Shown here one piece after another: positions 27,001-37,202 of a stretch of 64,000 nucleotides of DNA. Where the stretch lies: positions 17,700,950-17,764,949 of the forward strand of contig OZ038400.1 in NCBI GenBank assembly GCA_964036045.1, in the 5' to 3' direction. Position numbers and translations under genes: made by a program. A model generated the notes under the pieces. That model was not told where the DNA came from. It was given only the letters and a program-made list of their open reading frames with translations, and did no database searches. The stretch is from Eutreptiella sp. 'Long Island Sound 2002'. Taxonomy: Eukaryota; Euglenozoa; Euglenophyceae; Eutreptiales; Eutreptiaceae. Numbering within the stretch: position 1 is the first letter of the stretch; each line of letters starts with the position of its first letter.

Positions 27001-30000
27001 CCGCGACGTGTCCGGCCGTGGCCGCAACGTCACGGGGCTTGAGGTTCTGGTGACGGACGACGCGGTGGTGGTCGTGGTCGTGGTCAACGGCCAGTCCCCG
27101 GTTGCCTACGACGTCGCCCTCGACGCCCCCGTCCCGGGACTGGCCGCCGCGACCGCCCTCGGCGCCGTCCGCCACGTGGCCGCCAGCCGGGCCCTACTCG
27201 CCGTTGCGGGCGCGACGGCCGTGCAGCTCTACCACTTCGCGGACGGCGCACTGCACCTGCGGCACTCGCTCACGGTCGGTGCCGGCGTGGGCCAAGCGGT
27301 GCTGGAGGAGCATGTGCTCGTGGTCAGCGCCCCGACGGCGGCGCAGGGCCGCGGGGTCTACTACGCGTACCAGCTCACGTCCAACGGCACGGCCCCGGCG
27401 CGGGTCTGCCAGTACTACGGCACGCGCAACGTCTCCGCGTTGGGGACCGCGCTGGACGTGCAGGTCACGCCTGACGACGTCCGCATTGTGGCCGCCATCG
27501 CCGGCGGCGCGGACTTGGCCGTGCTCGCGACCAACGGGACCGGGCGGCACCAGTGCACGCGGCTTTCCCAAGTGCTGGACCCGGACCTGCAGGCGGACGC
27601 GCTGAGCCCCGACACCGTGGGGCTGCACGGCACTCTGGTCCTCATGGGCCACGCGTCGCGCTGGGGCGACCGGAAGGTGGCGTTCCACACCCGCTGCCGG
27701 CCCAACACGTTCCGCGTCGCGTGCCCCGACCCCAATTTCGTGGCCATGTACGCGTGCGCCGACTGCCCCGAGGGGTCGGTGTCCACTGGCGAGGGCTTCT
27801 GCACCGACTGCGGCAACACGACCTGCGTGGCCGACTCCGGCGCGCTCTTCGCGAACGTGCCGTGGTCCAACGCAACGGCCCTCGCCAACGGCCTGACGCA
27901 CGTCACGAAGATCACCGTCACCAACGCCGCCGGCCTCACGACCTCGGCCCTCAGCAACGGGTACCTGTGGGACGTGACGGCGCCCTCCGCGGTCGAGCCC
28001 CCGAAAGACGGCCTGGACTCCTCGGCCGACATCAACTGGACCCACAACGAGACGTTCTTGGGGGCCACGTGGATCCCGTTTGAGGACACAGAGACCCCCA
28101 TGGCCTTCTACGAATGGGCCATCGGCACGAGCCCGGGGGCCACGGACATCCTCGACTTCACCGACGTCGGGCTCCGCACCGTCGCGTATCACCCGTGGTC
28201 CCCGATGGCCCCCACAGTCTTCAACGCCACCGAGACCCCGTACTTTGTCACGGTCCGGGGGTCCAACGCCGCGGGTGTGATCTCGGACCCCGTCACCTCC
28301 GATGGCCTGTTCCTCGACGTGACGCCCCCGGTGCCGGTGTACGTCCGCGACGGCTACGCCAAAGACATCCAGTACCAGTCCTTCGTCGAGTCCATGTTCG
28401 TGAACTGGGAGTTCTATGACCTCGAGTCCGGCATCCGCACGTACGAAGTGGCCATCGGCACCGCCCCGTACCAGACCGACGTGCTGCCGTTCACCGACGT
28501 CAGCCTCAGCACTTTGTACCAGACGAAGCAGTCGTACAATGACGTGGTGCTGGACCTGAAGGAGGAGACCACGTACTACGCCACCATCCGGGCCTTCAAC
28601 TACGCCGGGATCAGCTCCGTGATGTCCAGCGATGGAGTGACGGTGGGGGCCGCGGTGGTGGACGTCAAGCCCGAGTTGGGGGGCTCCTTCATGCTGGACG
28701 CCAAGAGCTCCAATCAGGCCAAGAGCGACAACAGCACCGGGGCTGCGCGGAAGACGACCTACGCCAGCGTCGGGATCCCGCCGGGGGCCCTGGGGGAGGA
28801 GATGGAGCTCACGTCCACCGCAGTGCCCAACAACGTGTACGACGCGTACTTCAACGGGTCCGGCACCGGCTGCTGCCTGAAGTACTGCAATGAGCACGCG
28901 GAGCTGAAGGACCAGTTGTGCGGGGGCAAAGAGTGCAGCACCGTGGAGCAGGGCAAGGACTGTCTGGCGCACTACAAGGCCATTGGAAAGGCCCAGGGAC
29001 TCGAGCCGGACCCCACGGTCTCCTGCTCCGAGTACGAGGACCCCGAGACCAGCCCCCCGCCGGAGAACTTCAAGTTCGGCAACTACTCCTTTGCCATGTG
29101 GCCGGCATCCCCCAGCCCCGACGGGGTCTCCTTCAAGAAGCCCATCTCATTCGAGCTTTACTACGCAGACGAGGCCTCCGAAGGGCAGGCGTTCCCGATG
29201 CCGCAGTTGATGATGTGGAGCATCAAGTTGAAGAAGTGGATGAATGCGGCCGAGACCTGCGACCCGCCGCGCGTCGAGAACAATCCCGAGACCTTCATGT
29301 TGACGGTGTACGTGTGCCACTTGACGCAGTTCGCGCAGTTCGGCACGACCTCTGAGGAGGAGCCCACCGTCGGCCACATCTGCTACAAACCGGAGTACAA
29401 CCTCACGTCACATGAGGTCTACGTGAGGGCGTGCAACTTCACCAGCAACGTGACGAAGCTGTACAGCTACGTGGCCACGATTGTGCCGCACAAGCCCTGC
29501 AATGCCAGCCTCCAGACGTGCTCCTGGACGGGGGCGTCGTACTCCCCGGCCATCGGGATCTTGGATGCGGACCCCGAAGTCCACATCGACCTGGACAACG
29601 ACGCCATCCTCTACCAAGTGTACCATCTCACGCTGACGGTCACCAATGGGGTCGGGAATCAAGCCTCGATATCCTGGACCAATCTCGACATCCCCACGCA
29701 TACCGCCACCGCAACCACAACGCACAGTAGCAGCGCATCCCCGAGCCGGACGTCATCACCAACGCCGACTGGTACTTCCACCCCCAGCCCGAGCCCCACA
29801 GGCACGGCGACGCTGAGCCCCACGCCCACGCCCACGCCCACATCGACAGGCACCCCAACCCCAACCCTAACCCCAACGCCCACCCCGTCCGCCACCCCCA
29901 CCGCATCCCCCTCACCCACGCCCACCGGAACGCCTACACCTACTTCCACGCCCACCCCGACCACGACACTGTCGCCCACCGCGACACCCACACCCACCAC

Positions 30001-33000
30001 CACAGGTTCTCCGACATCCTCCCCGTCCGGCACGCCCACACAGTCCCCAACCGCCTCACCCACGTGCACGCCGTCCCTCACCCCCTCTCCCACAGGGAGC
30101 GGGACAGCGAGCGCTACACCAACGCCCTCCCAGAGTGCCACACCGACCCCCACCTCGACTCCCTCAGCCTCCAGCACCGTCACCACTGAGACCACCATCA
30201 CCATCACGTACCGGAGCACCGCCTCGGTCACCGCCACCCCCACCCCGACCTACTCCGCCACATGGACCTCCACCAGCTCTGCCACTCCGACATCCCAATC
30301 CACTCACTCCCCCTCCCCGACCGCCTCCCAGACGCTGTCCCCAACCCGCACCCAGACCTTCTCCCTTTCCGCAACGGTATCCCCAACGCGAACCCACACC
30401 AACACCGCGACCGGCACCGCCAGCCCCACGCGCACGCCATCCCCCACCGCGACCCAGTCCACGTCGTACACCACCACCCTCACATTCACCGCCTCCTCCA
30501 CCTGCAGCCCTACGGCGACTCCCACGCCCTCCGTCACCCCCGCCGCCTCCCCCACCCCCACCCTCACGTCCTCCGGCACTGCCACGGCCACGATCTCCAT
30601 GACCACAAGCGCTACGCTCTCAATCTCCTTCACGAAGACGGGCACCCGCACAGGCACGCGGACGCTGTCGGGCAGCCTCTCTCCCACCGTCACCCCCGTG
30701 CCCACGTCAACACCAATCGCCACCAACGCCACCTTCAAACTGCCATCCGTCACGCCCACCCCCACCAGCTCCGGCACCCCCACCGCCACCTCCTCCGCCA
30801 CGGCCGCCTCCTCCAGCACCGCTTCCGCCACCCCGTCACGCTCCTGCACCCCAACACCGACGCTGTCCCCCAGCCCGACCGGGACCGTGTCGCACACCCC
30901 GACACAGAGCGGCACCAGCTCCGCAACCGTCGGCCCGTCCCGCACGGCCTCCCAGACCCCGACTCCGAGCGGCAGCCCGACGGGCAGTGGTACGCTGACC
31001 ACGAGCCGCGCCGCCTCGCCGACCCTCGCGGCCACGGGCAGCCCGACGCCCACCGCGACCGCCACCGATACCGCCACCATCACGTGGACCGCCACGCGCA
31101 CGCCCTCCCACACCGCGACGGCCACGCCCTCGCCCTCGCGCACGCGGTCCGCCACGGCCACGTCGTCCAGCACCGCGACGCTGACCGGGACGTTGTCGGG
31201 CACGCGCTCCGCCACCCCGACCCCGAGCCGGGCCCCCAGCGCGACCGGCACGGGCACTGCCTCGCCCACGTCGACCGGGTCGCTGCGCCCCACGGCCACG
31301 CGCTCCACAACTGCCACCCGGAGCCGGACTGCGACACCGTCCGCCTGCCTCACAGCCTCGGGCACCGCGTCCGTCACGGCATCGCACACCCGCTCCCCCG
31401 CCGTCACCCTCACCGCCGCGCCCAGCGGCACGCCCTCCGGCACGTTGAGGCCTTCCGCATCTGCGACCGCATCTGCGTCGCCTGCGCCCAGTGGCAGCCC
31501 CACTCAGTCCGGCACCGCCACACACGTGTGCACCCCTGCGCCTACGCTGACGGTGAGCGCGCCCCGCACGCTCACCCCCGCCTTCACGGCCCTTGTCACT
31601 CGCTCGTCCACAGACACTGTAACCACGACGCGCACGTGCACGGCGTCCGGCAGTGCCACGCAGACCGCCACGTTCACTGTGACTACGAGCCTGACCCGCA
31701 CCAGCAGCCCCACTGCCACCGCCAGCCCCTCGTGCACCCAAACCGCCTCCCACACCTGCACCTGCACTCATACCAGCACCGCCTCTGCCACGGGCACCTT
31801 CACGCCGTCCGTCACGTTGACGGCGTCGACGTCGTGCAGCGCCACTGAGACGGCGACCCCAACGGAGACCCTGACGCTGACGCAGACGATGACGTCCACG
31901 GAGACCAGGACTCAGATGTTGTCAGGCACTGCGACTCGCACCCCACTTTGCACACCTACAGCGACCGCCGCCAGCCCGAGTCCAAGCCCGAGCACCAGCC
32001 CCAGCCCCAGCACCAGAACCAGCCCGATCCCCAGTCCCAGTCCCAGCCCAAGCCCCAGCCTCAGCCCTATGCCCAGCCTCAGCCCCAGCAATAGCCCCAG
32101 CAATAGCCCCAGCAGTAGCCCCAGCCCCAGCCCCAGTCCCATGCCCAGCCCCAGCCCCAGCCCCAGCCCCAGCCCCAGCCCCAGCCCCAGCCCCAGCCCC
32201 AGCCCCAGCAATAGCCCCAGCCCCAGCAATAGCCCCAGCAATAGCCCCAGCAATAGCCCCAGCAGTAGCCCCAGCAGTAGCCCCAGTCCCATGCCCAGCC
32301 CCAGCCCCAGCCCCAGCCCCAGCCCCGGTCACACACCCACCCCCACGCAGACGTCCACACCCCTTCCCACGCAGACGTCCACACCCTTTCCTACTCAAAC
32401 GCCGCCTCACACCGCCACCGTCTCGAGCACCGCCACACCGCCTCATACCACCAGCGCCTCAGGCACCGCCACAGGCACCTGCACCTCAAGCCTCACTCCG
32501 AAGCCCTCCCTCACTGCAACCATCTCTGGCACTCAGGCCGCCAGCTCCACAGAGACGGCCACAGGGTCGCCCACGCTGTCCGGCACGTCCAGCCCCAGCC
32601 CCACCCCCACGCCCGAGGGCACTGCCACCGCCGTCCACACCGCCACGGGCACCAACACCCCAAGCCTGACGCCAAAGTCCACATTTACTGGCACCGCCTC
32701 TCTGACCCCGTCGCTGGCCTCCACAACGACCGGGTCCACATCGGCAACACCTTCTGCATCCTCCTCCGTGACCCCCCCTGCCACCCCATCGCCCACCCGC
32801 AGCCTTACGCCCACCCAAAGCCGCACGCCGTCCCCCACACACATCTTCACACAGCCCCCTACCGCAACCCCATCTGGCAGCCCATCGAGCACACCCCTGC
32901 CCACAGCCACCCCCACTCACTCACCCACTGCGACCATCGCACATACACCCACCCCCACCGCAACCCACAGCAATCCAGCTACATCCACCAGCACAGCTAC

Positions 33001-36000
33001 TCTTGCCTCCACACTCAGCTCCACATCCACATTGTCACCAGCGGTCACCCTCACCCCCTCCCCGACCTCCACTCCGTCACCCACCCAGACTCCTTCTCTC
33101 ACTGCCACCACCACCACATCTTCCACTGCCACGGCTACTGCAACAGCTTCCGCCTCCCGCTCCTCCACTTGCACTATGACAACCAGCCAGCGCCCCACGC
33201 TCACTGCCACCACCATCCCCACATCCACAAGAACATGCAGCCCCACTGCCACACCGGTCCCTACGGGCTCCCCCACCCCCACACACCTCCTCCCCCCCAC
33301 GTTTGCGCCGCACGGCATTCCCGTCGCAGTCCCGTCCGCTGTCATCCTCTCTTACAGCGGGCCCCCCCTCTCAACCTTCGTCACCGCGTCCTCACAGCAC
33401 AGGGACTGCGGAGCGCAGCGCGTGCACAGCGCCCCCCTGGCCCGGCTCAATGTCACGGCCGTGCAGCTGACGGTCACAACCCCGTCCGAGGCTGTGTACC
33501 TCTGCTACCACACGCAAAGCGACTCCCTCGCACTGCTGCCGCCGCTGCAAGTGTACGGGCTCACCGCCGTTCTGCCTCCGACGGTCCCCTCCCGGGCCCC
33601 TGCCACCCTCCTCCTGCAGGGCCACTTCGCGCTCGGGGGCGACCCCGGGGCCCTGGTGCTCGCCGCTGCGGCGGAGGCGGACTGCGCGGCCGTGAATGCC
33701 TCGGCCGTGCGGTACCCGGTGGCCCCCCCCACCGCCGCGGCCTGGGCCCAGTGCTTCATCACCGGCCCCGCTCGGCCCGGGACGTACACCGTCTGCCACA
33801 TGAGGGCCCAGGGCCTGCCCCCGCGCGCCGTGACCACTGTGACGGTCACGGGGGTCACCGGCAGCGCAGTCTCGGGGGCGGCCCTGGAGGTCACCGGCAT
33901 CGGCCTCTCGGCGCACGACCGCTACGCCGCGGTGGCGGGGGCGCAGTGCAGCGCCGCTTCGCAGTGGCTGCCCGTGGCCCCCGGCGCCGGGAACGCCACC
34001 GCGCGCCTCTCGCTGCCGCGGGGGAGGCTCACGACCGTGTGCTACGCCCACAATCCCGCGGGTCTCGCAGGGCCGCCGTGGACGGTGCTGCTACGGGCGT
34101 ACCCCGTCCCAGGCCCCAGCCATTGGCAGGCCACCTCACAGGCCGCGGCTCAGGCCTGGCAGCCGTTCTCAGTGGAGGTGCGCGGGTTCGGCTTCTCCAC
34201 CGCCGATGCGTACAGCGTCGCGGCCCCGGCGGCCGGTGCGCGGCGGTCCGGCTGCGGACAAGAGTACCCGGTGGTGCCGGTCACGCGCGCGATGCTTGTG
34301 TCCGACACGACCGTTGCGCTGCCTCTGGCGCTCCCGGAGGGCCGCTGGGGCCTGTGCTACTACATGCCTGGCACCGGGTGGGATGAGGTGCCCACAGCGC
34401 CGGGGGCCCCGGCTGCGCCCCATCTGGCCACCCTCCCGGCCACGCGGGGCCCGACCCTCATCACCCTCCCGGCCGGCGCGCCGGTGCTCCTGCAAGAGCA
34501 CGGGTACCTGCTGCGGGCCAGTGACCAATACACGGTGAGCCCCGGCGGCTGCGCGGCGGCCGGGGACTGGACCCCTGGCCACCAGCCCCTGGCCCTTGCG
34601 CTGGCCCCGGGCGCGCACGACGTGTGCCGCCGGGGGGCCGCGCAGGCGACCGGAGTGCGCATCGCGCGCCTTCTCGTCGCGGGGGTCACGTCCTACGCGA
34701 CCGCACCGTCGCCCGCGCCCGTCAATCGCTCCTTCGCCATTGTGTTCACCGGCTTCGGCCTCAGTACCAACGACTCGTTCGGGTTTGCGCAGGGCCCGGA
34801 GTGCCCTGTCACTCCGTATCGCGTCGCGCGTGTCTCGGGCGCCGCCGGGGCCGTTGCCACCGCGGAAGGCACGTGGCCCGCGACCGGCACGGGCATCTAT
34901 TACGTGTGCTACCGCACGGCCGCCGCCGCCGCCGGTCAACTTCTGAACCGATCGCTGCCCATCACCCCCAGCCTCGCCGGCGCCAGCGACGACGGCTCCG
35001 GGATGTCCGGCCCCGCGCTGACGGCCCTCATCGTCGTCCTCATCGTCGCCCTGGCGGGGCTGATCGCGCTGCTGGTGTGGGTTCTGTGCCGGTCCCGCAG
35101 GCCTGCGGCGTCCCCCGTCGTGGGCCTCACGCCAAAGGCGGTCGGAGGCAAAGGCTCCCTGTCTCTGCCCCCCTCTCCCGGGCCTCCCACAAACCCCCTG
35201 TCCGCCCGCGAGGCCACGACCGCGGCCCCACCGCCTGACCCCCGGGCCTACGCGGCCTCCCCGACCTCCAGCAACAGCAAGTCCAGTACCTTCAGCGACC
35301 CCCCCAGCCCCAGCGTGTTCTCGGTGCCCAGCATCACCGCCACCCACGTCAAGGGCACGCCCCCCGACAGCAACAGCGCGGCCTCCGAGGCCCTGCCGTC
35401 GTCGGTGCCGACGGCGTCGCACCGCCCCTCCGCGACGTCCAGTGGGCAGGGGGCCGGCGGGCCGGTGCTGTCCCCCAAAGTACTGCGGCTGATGATGCTG
35501 GACGACGACCCGTTCCTGCAGGCGGCCACCGAGGCACGCCCTCAGGCCGCCTCCACAGTGTCCAGCAACCGCAGCCTCCGCCAGCCGTTCCAAGGCCATG
35601 CCTTGCAGGGCCCTCGGCAGCAGTCCTCCATCGCCGACAGCTCCGTGTCCACCGCCATGAACCGCTGGGGAATGATGCTGGAGGCCCCGATGCGGGCCCC
35701 CATGCCGAGGCCCATGGGCAATCCCTTGCAGACCGGTGGCCATACCGCCGCACAGCCCGCCTTCACAGCCCCAGAGCAGGCGCCCCTCTGGCCCCTGGAG
35801 CACCCAACGCCCCCCTCGATGGCCATCCCATCGCGACCGGTTGAGTCAAGGGCGGGGGGCGTGGGCGACACCCCCTGGACCGGGTCCACCAGGGACATGG
35901 GGCCGGCCCTCCCCGTGCACCCCTCCCCCGCTCCCCACGGGCATGTCATGAATGAGGTGGCCCTGTCCCCCCTCTCGCCAGTGCCAGGGTCAAGGCCAGG

Positions 36001-36139
36001 GTCCAGACTGGCGTTGACGGGGCTTGCGGGTCCGCGTGTTGCGTCGAGGACAACCTCGACGTCCTCAGGGATGACAAGGCCCCCTCGCCCTGCGAAGCAC
36101 AACCTCCTCACCTTTGAGGCCCCGGAAGCGGAGGACTGA
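2..36139 (+). CDS. Giant single-pass cell-surface protein, 5'-truncated at window edge (at least 12,045 aa)
   Basis: The frame is open at base 2 (first codon GTG, not a demonstrated start) and runs without a stop or visible intron to TGA at 36,137-36,139. Residues here are numbered from base 2. Order seen: Ala-rich amphipathic helices (about 1-620, 800-2,450); five Cys-rich modules (630-750, 2,483-2,675); a beta-rich section (2,680-3,410); a PAN/apple-like Cys module (about 3,427-3,500); a second helical block (3,690-4,140) and Lys/Gly-rich patch (4,150-4,172); roughly 25-30 fibronectin-III-like modules (4,490-8,520 plus two at 9,290-9,550); propeller-like strands (8,910-9,230); a ZU5-like domain (9,554-9,787); a TP/SP stalk (9,894-11,100); six membrane-proximal modules; a transmembrane helix (11,672-11,695); a Ser/Pro-rich tail. 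Many N-x-S/T sequons fit an extracellular protein. Topology is inferred type I; a signal peptide would lie outside the window. An adhesion, cell-covering or mating/prey-recognition role is a guess. I recognise no named gene. Confidence 0.9.
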   Translation: MRAVVEARVADVAVHVLSEGVKALPDDLSIVLPMADPDGLAGVFDTISELAGPVITAIAKTSAGLLSAGLAVNSTGAGPRVYTGMWEPLTAFLTPNFTMAFSAEISASLSPRDGVQALFGGLWGALPTGGHGRKLQSAAPTLASALADTVHQRLVDGWRHMSGTMPDAMLERLLEALGDPLQLLLGDYLKQFTGVVKGLVDEGLATVESAVLVALTPAIAEVKALADEAAAALGPALLPAVVRGIEFGVARVVRLKPLFRAALEAALGAAGAAMNSVSALLAEQASAVALDEAQGLLMAHADVLREIARDVRPVLETTHFRQLLAELAPEVPIEALIADVVTVMQLTAKSPKEVVAQLVTAFKTEADTQAEALSAAVLQELDAGLDAAVQCVQRGLLAPLQRASALEALARDVLALVAGDLEAQTPALVRTVAAIVREHAHAMLDMAGAPSARDLMKLFRDAKGHILRALSDAAEALQADLVLALDAVVAQSAAAHAIRDAFERHLLPLLQEDPLVLPRCARDVLRSVPAAVARLMQTVRDVAGNAGLEALLRVALRVLQSVPGGAEVLAFSGASTSAAVGPGAAGYPFTLPVPTLVAVVEGLIDGAKSSFPTGPPSETPSLSSDDGPLLCASVAECLGLACTAADRWPVQLQYPMPMCCHRTGQVVWGPPGGPSADAAGAFACRDPTAAPSATPPEPRAACSDCADCVGAPCTAWSTWPAQCDSPVPLCCNPDTARLQEGTRQGTFAVCRGTAPALPPTKVPSLYVPPRPNARPPSPPPPPHPLPPLLRLGHALYHMINATAAPALAEQLEAAVGAWATDNGAALDVSSVVRGSLEAPDSAEAGPGVREQLTAAVSEPLSGATAALQRVLTGLVTSDDVGESGVAFLTRTLNDRMGDLQRELGGTVKGLVGDVMEKAKSVLVMGDSLQSVVDAAGAALDVLLDTGLGMLTDRLKEALSSQAGVRPIINKAYGLFVAAMEGALVAARGQSLGNFSSGRIARLFTAEAGAVLGGPEYPRLLKDRLGPTFHGALPLLPPPDWDSALQYFVTGNNTLLCPGAGHAGQGCSVQLRCVAKSYARHADPVAAVELALITGAALPPAEASALAEELLQDLASQSGADLREAVAGFLAAELPAMVRTFFETPDAQLAFIRRIASNFTFEVQRVLKATADTPANTTAVQSRLTHLTSLFQGIRRLIERAITFFSHVVAWGQRGSFPDTLADTGKAVKRCLTVDLPAQLQAALGPAMLSLAQQMFSQGLPSRDTVFAVLKAEVDALWQRTVDQTESCVMESNAAQTLLAPMLELLEAMEGEHLMLLHAIKDELAGLYSNASAIREEIQDIARGLLGSRDGAAAFVKYMHQQVKAPWSAELLEGTLEEVGHTYVAQFVDAALVKVVQRVGAPTEFPQIIALKRELAKAVNFTQDIVACVTGMALEGAVDTALPRVLEQSLDLLLGMMAEPLAEQLLTAVGRELRETVVRQAPQGLPSAMWSAMKQGIVLELVGVVGDMQAGLQSGQGGTDGALQTIATELVVRLAKGLGTQLTDAAFEFLETKLGGAGGGGIVALVEARATAFVHDTIAGPMSSFLTTVVTPVLRSLSNDADSFNRHVVGSLLNSVYYALTDVPYELAPVLREELWTALAVASEGPAPHFLPPGTLDPLQAQAQGWISHTMTALRSWAEGEARAAALRVLSNHTDKFSAPEVEFVEALVVARMDAALDMPPAQVQALAAQAVDAVQSCLATAVAGSGLAAMSAVMTDAVLRGLPSILKGYWTQVPPLLMEAVPSLHEGALEVFHSLGDMATEGPALVTGAVRQLVAQVTRIFRAAVTSPVEAAIEDLVREMLSDPRAALQTVAAVARGLVTQTSASLRGAAVDVEGAARALLHETISNVTQRALARAPKLTAAVEALVQRLLEPATPLIADLMRLVVRTGGEALYQEMTGAAEQASACAMRPIRAALVAAWDVRGPAADVGADLRGQFPHVPRTAVQELTAVVPAVLDAALYSLDQPELWLRNVPWRDATVQALQRLGGAPEFLERVGSGVEERVLRVVREGLRKGVSSLLNGTGAQELVGKAQALAAEYMADRDLDGLTEDIAALVEAVAPAFFEGLLRGGGGASEGGPVGGLASQIGGVIAEGFEAMTGASAAQVGGQVQQAVQGGIIDPVKAVLIDPVLRQIDGHLSAAGAALTGAFDALCDGGIGALVPLLNQLAHLRNPVTVVRPLLQGPLGLLDQALQGALGASALLLHGAEEDTADDLFTAVEGAFRWGEEATARVSEQVRGGLASELALAIRRVLESDEDLRDSPDVAALAGAMAEDVLRNTTRVGREFVAALHRHLDASKGVLRGSAQALRCMSAQVRDLPVLSAINNAVPMLETLFSEQLQPLVQTMAANFEEKVAPNCATALTDLVRDAVASTVNVVTVAAKEEFQKALSTVAARLLRDLLRCSACTISRSMASRKALAPASDALQTFRKRRQVEAQGARAVCARDCGRCVGSPCDRNTAWPRRCNGPSGLCCDRASHTVRRGPRGLAFSWCRDPMPPLAPGRLAPALAPGPGPRPPSPGLPGPFVPPPEALGSCADRVGQPCPNGRFLSPFGCDLCCDPKMELVVAGRALVMRQSRYCEALAPAPATCSDCTDCLGQDCRGGFVAPAGCDICCRPRDAAVVRGPRLPGSLTCSLPDLPDAEAPATSCAIRDLTPLSLGKCPLQPLELPVRTAPDGQGSATSVTIEVVQAFLPRDVQWMAVDCVDATTSKEQCPRQERVPMGLVPDLRRTCECRHGKATVAVYVQDRAIDNDVTALVPGRCQPRPQAGHSCQFVYEVPCGHPQPIDDTDDPAGIQNLDHMKGMQRNATKNRDGTEHVRQHLIKNFTVNPSTGQPTFTALDAEYDVDTVRNVVFDLSKYTTAERVICAFHTNRSTQYLGIEVDDDGLAEKLKPEQYMSPPRDVIVVGPTTWLCQGSIIFHKVKKVLSDQIVLEVEAAKFEQVISNGYIHLKTTNLKKMVRQAQSEGSHGPSEHRTSEMRQGPDARKLSGWFGGDPATPNPSPSPEATPSPSLSPGCYWGQGIYYGNVYCDYSPSPGGPPPGLLEQVSNFAGPAVDTVLSAAEAAFDLAELAAILYNEGRFEYGDSKALGNTFRRSTVFEAQKSESKTSAGMILNITAMLSYDVELDFFLEIEDYMIKNLSASIDGSVHVMAEADLKVYASFLYQAEEEIPIPIDIEPIVLALGPIPIVVQPELHLSVGVEVNATAQAHADLMVMATGKMYYGFAYNGYDFQVVKPPLTLDYSSTREVSGAGHLTARAYVKPALHLVVNRMLTFGVQFETGPLVKARAQLCGLDEHLGYMAEVFMFLKSNLTMFVELGLKLVKPLYWTLDPVVFTLWAPDPSPLFAYQVGPAPFPLLSNLTINSSHQCNESDWFSALPQAAATVRAHKLWEGAKRCKDDGFLKVSVESSAEECFERCEETHDHACEWFSWGEEDSECRFGSKVPDHCIPEDAEGCGIYKGTGTYSPGFSLSGFVDGALGLTGDSQPAVRVDVNLPLNGPQSKFRRQSAQFDADVQRRFQQAVADTDRTNITAVSIGSVTPTAEGVRVATLIDLPVVPHELTESNLNSNLQSQGLPAGTIVTLGVVEAPRSAFADTGNAASVAHTAPVRTGNSVSIQASANASLTPSLAAPGSPQPEANASNASSNASDAAAPCCPGPWEMMQIVYEELEPTVLNQTYLYEAMRTTVTVAAGEIVTIAEDTFAEQVRLVMGDTVPAFEAVFQEISDLWSSLLQGGLATDLSAMFQPCHAHLSESLSLHNRRVQDQLVGLLVPAAAPDFAEHLPTLALHVSPAKARSVLQSLAGQLPKLLLKAGNRTVSRALSAAVPALLKSAASGLSDAIIGLSLKNASSGRSFGESIGSGLSVVLGSALKEADAINGVVEALLGTAMGEATQSLFKGMATVEELIDRVNSDEGMPLADLVPMVLGAVGGNSSDLTGTLSSLFDDVFDNIASAASGGGGGGDSPIKKVLDTLRAFTVPEKREELVSEAKTQILKMADKLNPKKIGGEIKKFRRKLAGILKLGGTKAPASSDSGSDGQSFGDQTKGLVGGVFGGATAGFADFWNSVSDAAGGLLSDLGILEELQKAVEEGPDLPFPFKLAVMEDPLGAVGGGTKKKKGRGKKGKGKGGGGKGGGAEYLPREPEGPDTIDYDNLVSYNLEETAWAMGTTGKAPFPDVRQCNVAYFDIFARQAGLEPWVGNPPNRHTHFWDHPAQPGDHSHKQTMTIMEYPIIEIRSTTIVVIVPVVYGLKVVASMGFKFAVATCFISPMSVAFGIDFNVKFDVTFEVGLGFAFGPGEVSAGVGVTATMMDVLVEPRAWLYLAPLPPWPSFNLSISILPLSIKFYAYFRLVACPSCTICGMFCIECSIDICYELKFVLFKWSANPFVFRVDPITIVFPIKVPRTKLPGPNFEALARAPLPGKKQIDLPDYGGAVDIPKLDVPMETTTPPSPFSQTVNLPPPQCIGACYVHAFQGDADSLVVRWAGFSDPTLDVFWYLVGVFTTPEPSPRSQVVPFVLTYPSKSAYVLRGLGNRLDNGKVYYAVVRGINLAFAVVDRPGLFVWNRGSGPIVPAVWSSVVGTRLEAGWVNPIDPETRLVSEAYWAIGTDPKSPHTTNDVMDWTPISHLQATTAARSGLEVWHNQPYWISFRAANQFGDFSESSARYPLIVDLTPPEAGEVHVGNWEYWQYVLEDQWFPDAPEYWAQVTECVAQLDASIAEYSSCVCWLNVKIQDLNCGLGYGPPLCPAQRLRCPGDDPADNAAGACRLCHWNPRYRHRSVWGDAFGIGALWYGFDDPESPIIQFEVALGTGCGFGRDADVMDWVAMGGESPAESAEAPWQYWFDLPDLVFLEHNTKYHVSVRATNVNLQETTVCSAPTLMDRTAPRYIHGPVYSRTIGQSKIWFAGDTVHITWRCFDDESEIGYQEVCIGTDPKYFPENVRPCIGVGNRSGTISFTADWEESHVYAVVKCQNTAGLWAWGWQEGGLRRDDDPPYKQGGVFDYYPGQAVSDYDYTGRKFEAGAQWYGWTFTYAPLGGLYYAVSATEFDIDSEPEDIVWLNYTKVSISQSGTEYFRDRGDQLHSSVWLTEGVQYYFYTKCFTKALVADIMRSSGFTFDETPPVAGRAWIGNNQGAPISMQADDTTLYVWVEGFLDPQSRIQGYWIAIGDCHDLPECQDNIIPFTYLGPTAEPGQRTYRQFAGLALPHNTYVYATVRALNYAHLLTQVTSTRVLIDSTPPKCVYIGDGHGAEAEGLGDLYWQFSDNTLTVNMQCSDPESGLVRMDYAAGHPEDPEGLQPFRTAQTEYGTWPYRLSIYNVTLAQSVAYFFTLELENGAGQTNTYRTDGVTVDWTVPHAGRVWDGLEPYADAEWTKENETLSVTWMHFLDLQAPIERYAVSFGTRPYEADVVAAYPIAVFQPSVNTITLPAALAPRVVYYGCVHAYNAAGRVAEACSNGVRMDTTPPQCPGRAYLPSQRQGLPPYATDLQVLQVDWDACADPESDVVEYEVTIWEQGLVVERDAAPESARRLLFTSLTLREDATYRVTVAAVSGAGDITEMAIEDVAVVTRGPMCEVEVGTVDEPVQYVPAYDTIQGWWRCTDKAGLHRVRLSMGTSAYDFEDVTPLMLVNGTRNQTHLVLLRARATPLISGQQFSIAVEATNLAGLVSLSVSPGVAYDSEPPLIISAIHATEALPFHQAWQSSSTCILGYVVAYDWVTAINCSYHIRDAGVDWTPIEKSIGGYEVQHCGLALAHNETYTYTFKCQDAVGHEASRVSLGVSVDVTPPECVQPFVGTDEHQALQASQDGLTVTFGCWDPETGVEGYRVLVGTSPGTNDLYDEPAAGADGVQPVAVYREGLLPHNVPFYVTVVGCNPLGLCANRTSNATTVDATPPLVAWLPPQALVPLEGAEDVACYPCDGPGVWGVIVTEPESDVLLTAEVELAAPPALGQTAVVALEPMAGDGGPRAYNGTFTVPCPRYGQPYTATVFATNVVHRYRVARQRLMGASGAPEAAPAPPLVGTDVTRTSLSVTYQTRDAIGVLVTEVRVDNLVTQDTQTHSYDGQPQHMTVALAPPLGHWQRHTASVRVQNRCGGTSAWSASEAFRPDFTPPDPRGREHRFYFGAGAGANYTAAQYGLDLRWEGLFEDPETDILRYELGLAAGGVQVWHSGSLGLKTAVRVEAVRWADATEYCALVTATNAHVRTGAATVCITTDFTPPDILWFVDSRPGLPSPTAVSVTAADKAAATFSAQDLGSGVGEVYYAYGSVRGAVDLVPWTVLPAGACDTGPECPGCCALPPVAFGGYEYVYGALRVRDVAGHFAEAFTDGIVQDTTGPRSGMATVGLGGTVDATVPVRCTFTGFRDLESGVAQYHWTIAVGADVRTGTATNNSVLLEFPAGGDALATCEVTAENGVGLTSAAVTHAAYLWEVKGRVVWGLPSVLDLNYSLPLSYTVADFPEEEEADGTFTAGRRDWLPLAWGTFAKTDLSNGVTAYRHAVLCDARDVVEAMRSNETFEFPPDCPFTRCEACRGQGAAPTFDYVALPSLTCFGREPIDPAAHVCTAAVIADFERGNSSGRFADNLLIYAPRDYDTDYGFVWPNASVDNITYLPTPELAIRKTRADLPGVPTTYSLTLTPAGDDDDAPLQSVGRPWGVTLAGLQPGVLYHAVLEGHAAGRPITGALTARIVCDPQPPTSATVHLLPSDVTPDMAQALGTVAMPRGAVPHVEWLISAHISPVAAVELRVYNSTDPLGVASPLYVAEWQWPSVNGSGRLPLSSLATPDGNGVLPPGRYRARLTVQNMAGRARTAESAELTVDDTPPTISAMQWTDLGTIGGGRFGFEVFDAESEVRGCEAALGTYVGGNDVVDWQEVTLQGLPEQEGGMVAFIVLSASLDPVRRYFATARCTNAAGQVTLGRHRGPLPIDSFELGACTVDVERVVPADSRVDVQWECARATGVIDAYRIAVGTAPEKADVVTWMSVNASVTGVPLTIREAPEERGTQYYVTLQAVGREGLTSTATQGLVMADTFTVGTLSPVDRAKRCSAAHYAVTPAGVDPPVLHWRWLTGTSHAIDAYEYSVDPTGTVWRNMTSTDTVLSIPEEDLAPLPTNGSQQLTVAVRARGPLGTHSDVLRCGILLDASPPVPAWVYLGELPEDDYVRATGCEGKLQWLKAQDTFWPSPEGYRVEAPPTDGWSKELRFHHFIDCDSRVTSYQYAVGTAPYGDDLRAFKALAPPFGTHTIATAARKAWGPVWVTVVGTNAAGLRSWSTLPVRDASPPETAEAVVWAAPHATRAHVNVSVDGFVDPHTGLSRWEYCVTGRPLDVRTPAHCSEFVPDAAQPFSLALPLPADWPLGPHLYVNVRVRNGAGHWSRYKASSAAVMLDRTAPVLGRTWVDAAVPGPTSTAQVLYVATPEVTVHWDAVGDEESGLTDLAVAVGASLDDTLEWLPQAPTRAGEASLRIPNGTASGRGLYVMVRAGNAAGLVTSRLIKTRLVLDATPPRPTGAITVTVGGVHPLPSSSVTIAANVTKLYVAWDPFTDLQSGVLGYDVMIGTAAYTDDLVAQMRVWQVGRTAVSVPVDLSGLADGTPVVTSVVAHNALGMAMRQAHGAPPRVEQALPVLGRVNVRLSPNGRVVMVALPDYEIAACAGTQSPRVTVQYAILPVGAVPAEDGSWVEGHVCVAGVTTGAPGLSFNVTSADLQPGRRYVCHVRATTAAGLRSTASAPFKPALLAVAHGQVVVRSGLLSAARRWLSNGTCVQYALRGFADPAAELAPGIRVTLGTRPGAADLWAPVYTTADLGEAQALRGDVHTVCNFTAEANETLPQGEDVHLCVEVNSSTGYQSLRCAEPFQADFTAPVVHSALQHGEDSGAPEDRQKWRTALPLTYDVGLTFEDLSKPLQYELAVLNRSGVMRDYAVVEDPSDLLVTDLQMEAGNVYSTVMRVTNAAGLSTVVESPGVLVDPSPPADFTVTDGNDPTRDVDAQSSTSELWVQWGFTAQNENGTVPWGGGPPIAYWEVAVMRSPCLGEPVRGFVRVDVEGGGGNGTDSRGGLKRFTGLALQPQSTYFACVRAWTATGRVAQVASDGITPDLTPPRRGPLTVPRGVAVTSEVVELEVDWGPWQDPEAMIVGYLVGAGSQPGALDLFNSSALSNGSALLPPDVLSATLALQVGTVQDADAMSLVVTPGGGAPGAPAGAPAAGPAVIVPGCPAVFVSVTGVTEAGLRTSVVSPRIILDSTPPESVARTPWVKDGVAVTYSSEAAKEQQVYPDVQYWPHRRHVTCSWSPWQDPQGLREYFWGIGTNAGGAPDVVPWRPNGVATVVRDFVVPTPLSDGVQYYCLVLVVNMAGIRRLVASDGFVVDSSPPPDFVVYDSELPGADIDYVNIKTPVFGSWECADPHTATDAEYTVVEQRGPLLTEVVGHARRPFLGGEQVVLWSVPNGTTLELEAIPRRHGYRYFTVVKCTNRAGLSTYSTSDGFVVDETPPVAGLVYDGLVRNVDASWLSLPDTIPSNFWLDFHHAAQVLVADGQVLTNFTVGGSAWEGANATWSPFHVHPPAGSQGPAEVRQDPVGLALELNCTLPSGELDCDEVELGNETGVFGLGLSKTAEVGYGRYSVRLQAAQGAGLVTAVAWAAEMDVGDDDTVSPEVRSEAPLYRLTPHFGVVLEIWGAEVDQLRIAQYQSFPQWEPEVMQFDLPFNASDGAHEYTAHFHPNGSVNFYAEGVFVVEVQRQPDFALAPPLSLSVGLYNAVEEEPEELQSNPFWTDPNVTAPPLNLLGEFDVVYDNLTVVELPLRPLVIVEYVITPEDLTEDSYIPQSDVWYDAEAPIRTVRVEAGHSAEVMDLVDGVELYAGLAPAHSACCSGPSTVISQRPPDGYWRGVGDTTQAPQFVTDSGSGVALFPYSSSNTSNTSRSGLTVWLWTPMLKQERWFSIDDPVTAFAVAGAHVAVAYETAVVELLRVTAPRGPAVSTDAALQSVWTRDVSGRGRNVTGLEVLVTDDAVVVVVVVNGQSPVAYDVALDAPVPGLAAATALGAVRHVAASRALLAVAGATAVQLYHFADGALHLRHSLTVGAGVGQAVLEEHVLVVSAPTAAQGRGVYYAYQLTSNGTAPARVCQYYGTRNVSALGTALDVQVTPDDVRIVAAIAGGADLAVLATNGTGRHQCTRLSQVLDPDLQADALSPDTVGLHGTLVLMGHASRWGDRKVAFHTRCRPNTFRVACPDPNFVAMYACADCPEGSVSTGEGFCTDCGNTTCVADSGALFANVPWSNATALANGLTHVTKITVTNAAGLTTSALSNGYLWDVTAPSAVEPPKDGLDSSADINWTHNETFLGATWIPFEDTETPMAFYEWAIGTSPGATDILDFTDVGLRTVAYHPWSPMAPTVFNATETPYFVTVRGSNAAGVISDPVTSDGLFLDVTPPVPVYVRDGYAKDIQYQSFVESMFVNWEFYDLESGIRTYEVAIGTAPYQTDVLPFTDVSLSTLYQTKQSYNDVVLDLKEETTYYATIRAFNYAGISSVMSSDGVTVGAAVVDVKPELGGSFMLDAKSSNQAKSDNSTGAARKTTYASVGIPPGALGEEMELTSTAVPNNVYDAYFNGSGTGCCLKYCNEHAELKDQLCGGKECSTVEQGKDCLAHYKAIGKAQGLEPDPTVSCSEYEDPETSPPPENFKFGNYSFAMWPASPSPDGVSFKKPISFELYYADEASEGQAFPMPQLMMWSIKLKKWMNAAETCDPPRVENNPETFMLTVYVCHLTQFAQFGTTSEEEPTVGHICYKPEYNLTSHEVYVRACNFTSNVTKLYSYVATIVPHKPCNASLQTCSWTGASYSPAIGILDADPEVHIDLDNDAILYQVYHLTLTVTNGVGNQASISWTNLDIPTHTATATTTHSSSASPSRTSSPTPTGTSTPSPSPTGTATLSPTPTPTPTSTGTPTPTLTPTPTPSATPTASPSPTPTGTPTPTSTPTPTTTLSPTATPTPTTTGSPTSSPSGTPTQSPTASPTCTPSLTPSPTGSGTASATPTPSQSATPTPTSTPSASSTVTTETTITITYRSTASVTATPTPTYSATWTSTSSATPTSQSTHSPSPTASQTLSPTRTQTFSLSATVSPTRTHTNTATGTASPTRTPSPTATQSTSYTTTLTFTASSTCSPTATPTPSVTPAASPTPTLTSSGTATATISMTTSATLSISFTKTGTRTGTRTLSGSLSPTVTPVPTSTPIATNATFKLPSVTPTPTSSGTPTATSSATAASSSTASATPSRSCTPTPTLSPSPTGTVSHTPTQSGTSSATVGPSRTASQTPTPSGSPTGSGTLTTSRAASPTLAATGSPTPTATATDTATITWTATRTPSHTATATPSPSRTRSATATSSSTATLTGTLSGTRSATPTPSRAPSATGTGTASPTSTGSLRPTATRSTTATRSRTATPSACLTASGTASVTASHTRSPAVTLTAAPSGTPSGTLRPSASATASASPAPSGSPTQSGTATHVCTPAPTLTVSAPRTLTPAFTALVTRSSTDTVTTTRTCTASGSATQTATFTVTTSLTRTSSPTATASPSCTQTASHTCTCTHTSTASATGTFTPSVTLTASTSCSATETATPTETLTLTQTMTSTETRTQMLSGTATRTPLCTPTATAASPSPSPSTSPSPSTRTSPIPSPSPSPSPSLSPMPSLSPSNSPSNSPSSSPSPSPSPMPSPSPSPSPSPSPSPSPSPSPSNSPSPSNSPSNSPSNSPSSSPSSSPSPMPSPSPSPSPSPGHTPTPTQTSTPLPTQTSTPFPTQTPPHTATVSSTATPPHTTSASGTATGTCTSSLTPKPSLTATISGTQAASSTETATGSPTLSGTSSPSPTPTPEGTATAVHTATGTNTPSLTPKSTFTGTASLTPSLASTTTGSTSATPSASSSVTPPATPSPTRSLTPTQSRTPSPTHIFTQPPTATPSGSPSSTPLPTATPTHSPTATIAHTPTPTATHSNPATSTSTATLASTLSSTSTLSPAVTLTPSPTSTPSPTQTPSLTATTTTSSTATATATASASRSSTCTMTTSQRPTLTATTIPTSTRTCSPTATPVPTGSPTPTHLLPPTFAPHGIPVAVPSAVILSYSGPPLSTFVTASSQHRDCGAQRVHSAPLARLNVTAVQLTVTTPSEAVYLCYHTQSDSLALLPPLQVYGLTAVLPPTVPSRAPATLLLQGHFALGGDPGALVLAAAAEADCAAVNASAVRYPVAPPTAAAWAQCFITGPARPGTYTVCHMRAQGLPPRAVTTVTVTGVTGSAVSGAALEVTGIGLSAHDRYAAVAGAQCSAASQWLPVAPGAGNATARLSLPRGRLTTVCYAHNPAGLAGPPWTVLLRAYPVPGPSHWQATSQAAAQAWQPFSVEVRGFGFSTADAYSVAAPAAGARRSGCGQEYPVVPVTRAMLVSDTTVALPLALPEGRWGLCYYMPGTGWDEVPTAPGAPAAPHLATLPATRGPTLITLPAGAPVLLQEHGYLLRASDQYTVSPGGCAAAGDWTPGHQPLALALAPGAHDVCRRGAAQATGVRIARLLVAGVTSYATAPSPAPVNRSFAIVFTGFGLSTNDSFGFAQGPECPVTPYRVARVSGAAGAVATAEGTWPATGTGIYYVCYRTAAAAAGQLLNRSLPITPSLAGASDDGSGMSGPALTALIVVLIVALAGLIALLVWVLCRSRRPAASPVVGLTPKAVGGKGSLSLPPSPGPPTNPLSAREATTAAPPPDPRAYAASPTSSNSKSSTFSDPPSPSVFSVPSITATHVKGTPPDSNSAASEALPSSVPTASHRPSATSSGQGAGGPVLSPKVLRLMMLDDDPFLQAATEARPQAASTVSSNRSLRQPFQGHALQGPRQQSSIADSSVSTAMNRWGMMLEAPMRAPMPRPMGNPLQTGGHTAAQPAFTAPEQAPLWPLEHPTPPSMAIPSRPVESRAGGVGDTPWTGSTRDMGPALPVHPSPAPHGHVMNEVALSPLSPVPGSRPGSRLALTGLAGPRVASRTTSTSSGMTRPPRPAKHNLLTFEAPEAED
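1886..2257 (+). other. Cys-rich modules 1 and 2 of the giant protein
   Basis: Residues about 630-688 and 701-752 encode two related Cys modules. The shared pattern is C-x2-C-x2-C-x-G-x2-C, then W-P, then a P-x-P-x-CC doublet, then a Gly-rich turn and a final C-R. A Pro-rich linker (nt 2,290-2,370) follows and separates them from the next helical block. The spacing suggests a small disulfide-stabilised extracellular fold. I do not recognise it as a named family. Confidence 0.7.
7447..8025 (+). other. Cys-rich modules 3 to 5 of the giant protein
   Basis: Residues about 2,483-2,533, 2,574-2,620 and 2,629-2,675 repeat the Cys module seen near residue 630, including the CC doublet; module 4 lacks the first Cys pairs. 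A Pro/Ala/Gly-rich linker (nt 7,607-7,710) lies between modules 3 and 4. They close the second Ala-rich helical block, so helical blocks and Cys modules alternate like a repeated building unit. Confidence 0.7.
8060..10550 (+). other. Lower-GC, beta-rich section inside the giant ORF
   Basis: Base composition falls visibly here: the line at 9,301 has 26 G/C in 60, while neighbouring parts of the ORF look near 65-70 percent GC. Codon third positions become mixed instead of nearly all G or C, yet the frame stays open. The encoded part is beta-rich with regular hydrophobic alternation, contains a short SP-rich linker (nt about 9,107-9,240), and ends with a Cys-rich PAN/apple-like module (nt about 10,280-10,500, six or more Cys). 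It may be an evolutionarily separate segment of the gene. Confidence 0.6.
13477..25560 (+). other. Array of fibronectin-III-like modules
   Basis: Residues about 4,493-8,520 are a string of modules of 110-160 residues. Each begins at a D-x-T-P-P type boundary, continues with a W/V-x-W-x-x-F-x-D-x-E-S-x-I-x-x-Y core, then an A-I/V-G-T-x-P motif, then a Y-Y/F-x-x-V-R-A-x-N-x-A-G strand, and returns to D-x-T-P-P. I count roughly 25-30 boundaries by eye. The layout matches Fn3-like adhesion repeats found in many eukaryotic surface proteins. The modules are well diverged from each other, so the array is old, not a recent tandem expansion. Confidence 0.75.
26740..27830 (+). other. Propeller-like strands followed by a small Cys-rich module
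   Basis: Residues about 8,914-9,230 show repeated short blades of hydrophobic beta strands (runs such as V-V-V-V-V, then A-x-A-G-A-x-x-V-x-L-Y), suggestive of an FG-GAP or WD-type beta propeller. A Cys module with C-x2-C-x-E-G-S-x-S and C-x2-C spacing follows at about 9,230-9,277 and resembles ephrin-receptor-like Cys modules. The propeller call rests on pattern only. Confidence 0.35.
28660..29365 (+). other. ZU5-like domain ending in a GPS-like C-H-L-T motif
   Basis: Residues about 9,554-9,787 contain the ZU5 hallmark I-P-P-G-A-L with an E-L-T-x-T strand (near nt 28,775), later strands with K-P-I-x-F-E-L, and a closing stretch C-H-L-T-Q-F-A (His at residue 9,773, nt 29,318-29,320). In GAIN/GPS proteins, cleavage falls between Leu and Thr of an H-L-T motif. 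Only one of the usual GPS Cys residues is directly adjacent here, so self-cleavage is an inference. Confidence 0.5.
29690..33300 (+). repeat. Thr-Pro/Ser-Pro stalk, about 1,200 residues
   Basis: Residues about 9,894-11,100 are almost entirely Thr, Ser, Pro and Ala in T-P, S-P, T-A-T and S-x-T-P units with scattered Gly. Such sequence is mucin- or extensin-like; in algae and plants SP and TP motifs are typically hydroxylated and O-glycosylated, giving a rigid extended rod. It separates the adhesive modules from six membrane-proximal modules and the membrane. The frame stays open although the DNA is low-complexity. Confidence 0.85.
31975..32330 (+). repeat. Hexanucleotide tandem array encoding (Ser-Pro)n
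   Basis: A run of AGCCCC/AGTCCC hexamers, in places perfect for more than ten units, encodes Ser-Pro with interspersed S-N, S-S and M-P variants. The unit is a multiple of three, so slippage changes stalk length without breaking the frame. The array lies wholly within the stalk. Confidence 0.9.
33310..34980 (+). other. Six membrane-proximal modules with a terminal V/L-C motif
   Basis: Residues about 11,104-11,660 hold six modules of about 80-95 residues. Several open with G-F/I-G-L/F-S-x-x-D-x-Y/F; all have a mid-module Cys and a closing V/L-C-Y (Y sometimes H or R), so each may carry one disulfide. They sit between the glycosylated stalk and the transmembrane helix. The module is not one I can name; an Ig-like or IPT-like beta sandwich is plausible. 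Confidence 0.6.
35015..35086 (+). other. Transmembrane helix of the giant protein
   Basis: Residues about 11,672-11,695 are a continuous run of Ala, Leu, Ile and Val ending in V-L-C, followed at once by R-S-R-R. This is a classic stop-transfer pattern. The remaining about 350 residues are Ser/Pro-rich, without Cys-rich modules or repeats, and are taken as cytoplasmic. Confidence 0.85.
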
Positions 36140-37136
36140 TGCAGCCGCGTGCTCTGCGGGACCCTGAGGCCGAGATGTGGACATGGGATGTGCGTCAGTG
36201 GAGGGGGTGGGTGGCTGAGTGCCGGCGCCCAGACCCTGGGCTCTCGGGAGACGCAGCCAGCGTATGCCGGCTTGCCCCCTGCCAGGGGCATGAATTCCAT
36301 CGCCTCCTGCATACACTGCACATGCATGTCTGGACCTGCCTCCCGCCCCCTCCGCATCCATTCCGCCCTGCATACTCAATCCCCTGGTCTGGGGCGACTC
36401 CTCAGTGGCCCTTACCATGTGCTCTTGTTTCTGGTGCCCCCCCTAAAGATGCATTGCACTGTGGAGTGCATTACCTCTGGTTTGCATTTGTCTGTTTTTT
36501 AATTAGGTCTCACCCCCCCCCCCCCCTCCATTGTTTAAACAAACACTTAACGTTGCGGCGGACACTGATGAGTGCTGCATTGTAGCCGAACAACGTCAGA
36601 GCGATGACCGGATAGCCTGTGACACTGGGGCTTTTCGGTAGCTGATTATCCGTTGCTTCATGGCCCCATTGTTTAATAGCGAGACGTTGTTTTATGTATT
36701 TTGTGTTCTTTATGTGCTGGGCAGCTTTTGGTGGTGATGGTGGTGTGGTTCTTGATGGTGGTGTGTTGTTGACTGTCATCTTTTGTGCGACCACCCCACT
36801 GTTTTTGCATTGTTATTGTGCATTTTCAGCCTCTAGTTTCTCTGAAGCAATGTGTTGATGGGACTTGCGGGATGCAGGACCCTTCCTATCGTGCTGCTCC
36901 ACGATGGCTGTTGAAGCGAGTTGCCAACCTGCTTCATAACTAAATTGATTGACAACAGCCACAATCTATAAATTATACCACAAACTTGGCAGGCAATAGA
37001 ACTTCCTGCGGATATCAGGAATACACAGCTGAAGTGTAACACCACAAGCTGTTGGATGGACAGTTCAAGGAATGGTTGGTCATGCAGTTTGTCCCCTGCC
37101 TGGCGCCAAACGTTGTGGTGCTTGTCACAGCAAAAT
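36140..37136. other. Spacer and 3' flank of the giant gene; no gene seen
   Basis: Immediately after the stop the GC content drops and short T- and C-rich runs appear, including a poly-C run at about 36,517-36,530. The only open frames are short and lack protein-like character. No RNA gene or mobile element was recognised. The first few hundred bases probably hold the 3' untranslated region. Confidence 0.5.
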
Positions 37137-37202
37137 CCTGCGTCAGCAAGGCCTTCCTCCTGCGTCAACAAGGCCTTCCTCCTGCGTCAGCGAGGCCTTC
37201 CT
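37137..37202. repeat. Three tandem copies of a 22-bp repeat
   Basis: Units start at 37,137, 37,159 and 37,181, each CCTGCGTCA-rCrAGGCCTTCCT with one or two substitutions. A partial fourth copy (CCTGC) follows. No function is evident. Confidence 0.85.

Noticed and set aside
30262-31848. Plus-strand frame of 528 codons rich in His and Arg within the stalk
   Set aside because: It is an out-of-frame reading of the ACC/CCC-rich TP repeat DNA; the composition is an artefact of the repeat.
31975-32330. Short regular repeats that could suggest a CRISPR array
   Set aside because: The unit is six bases with no unique spacers, lies inside a coding frame, and the DNA is eukaryotic.
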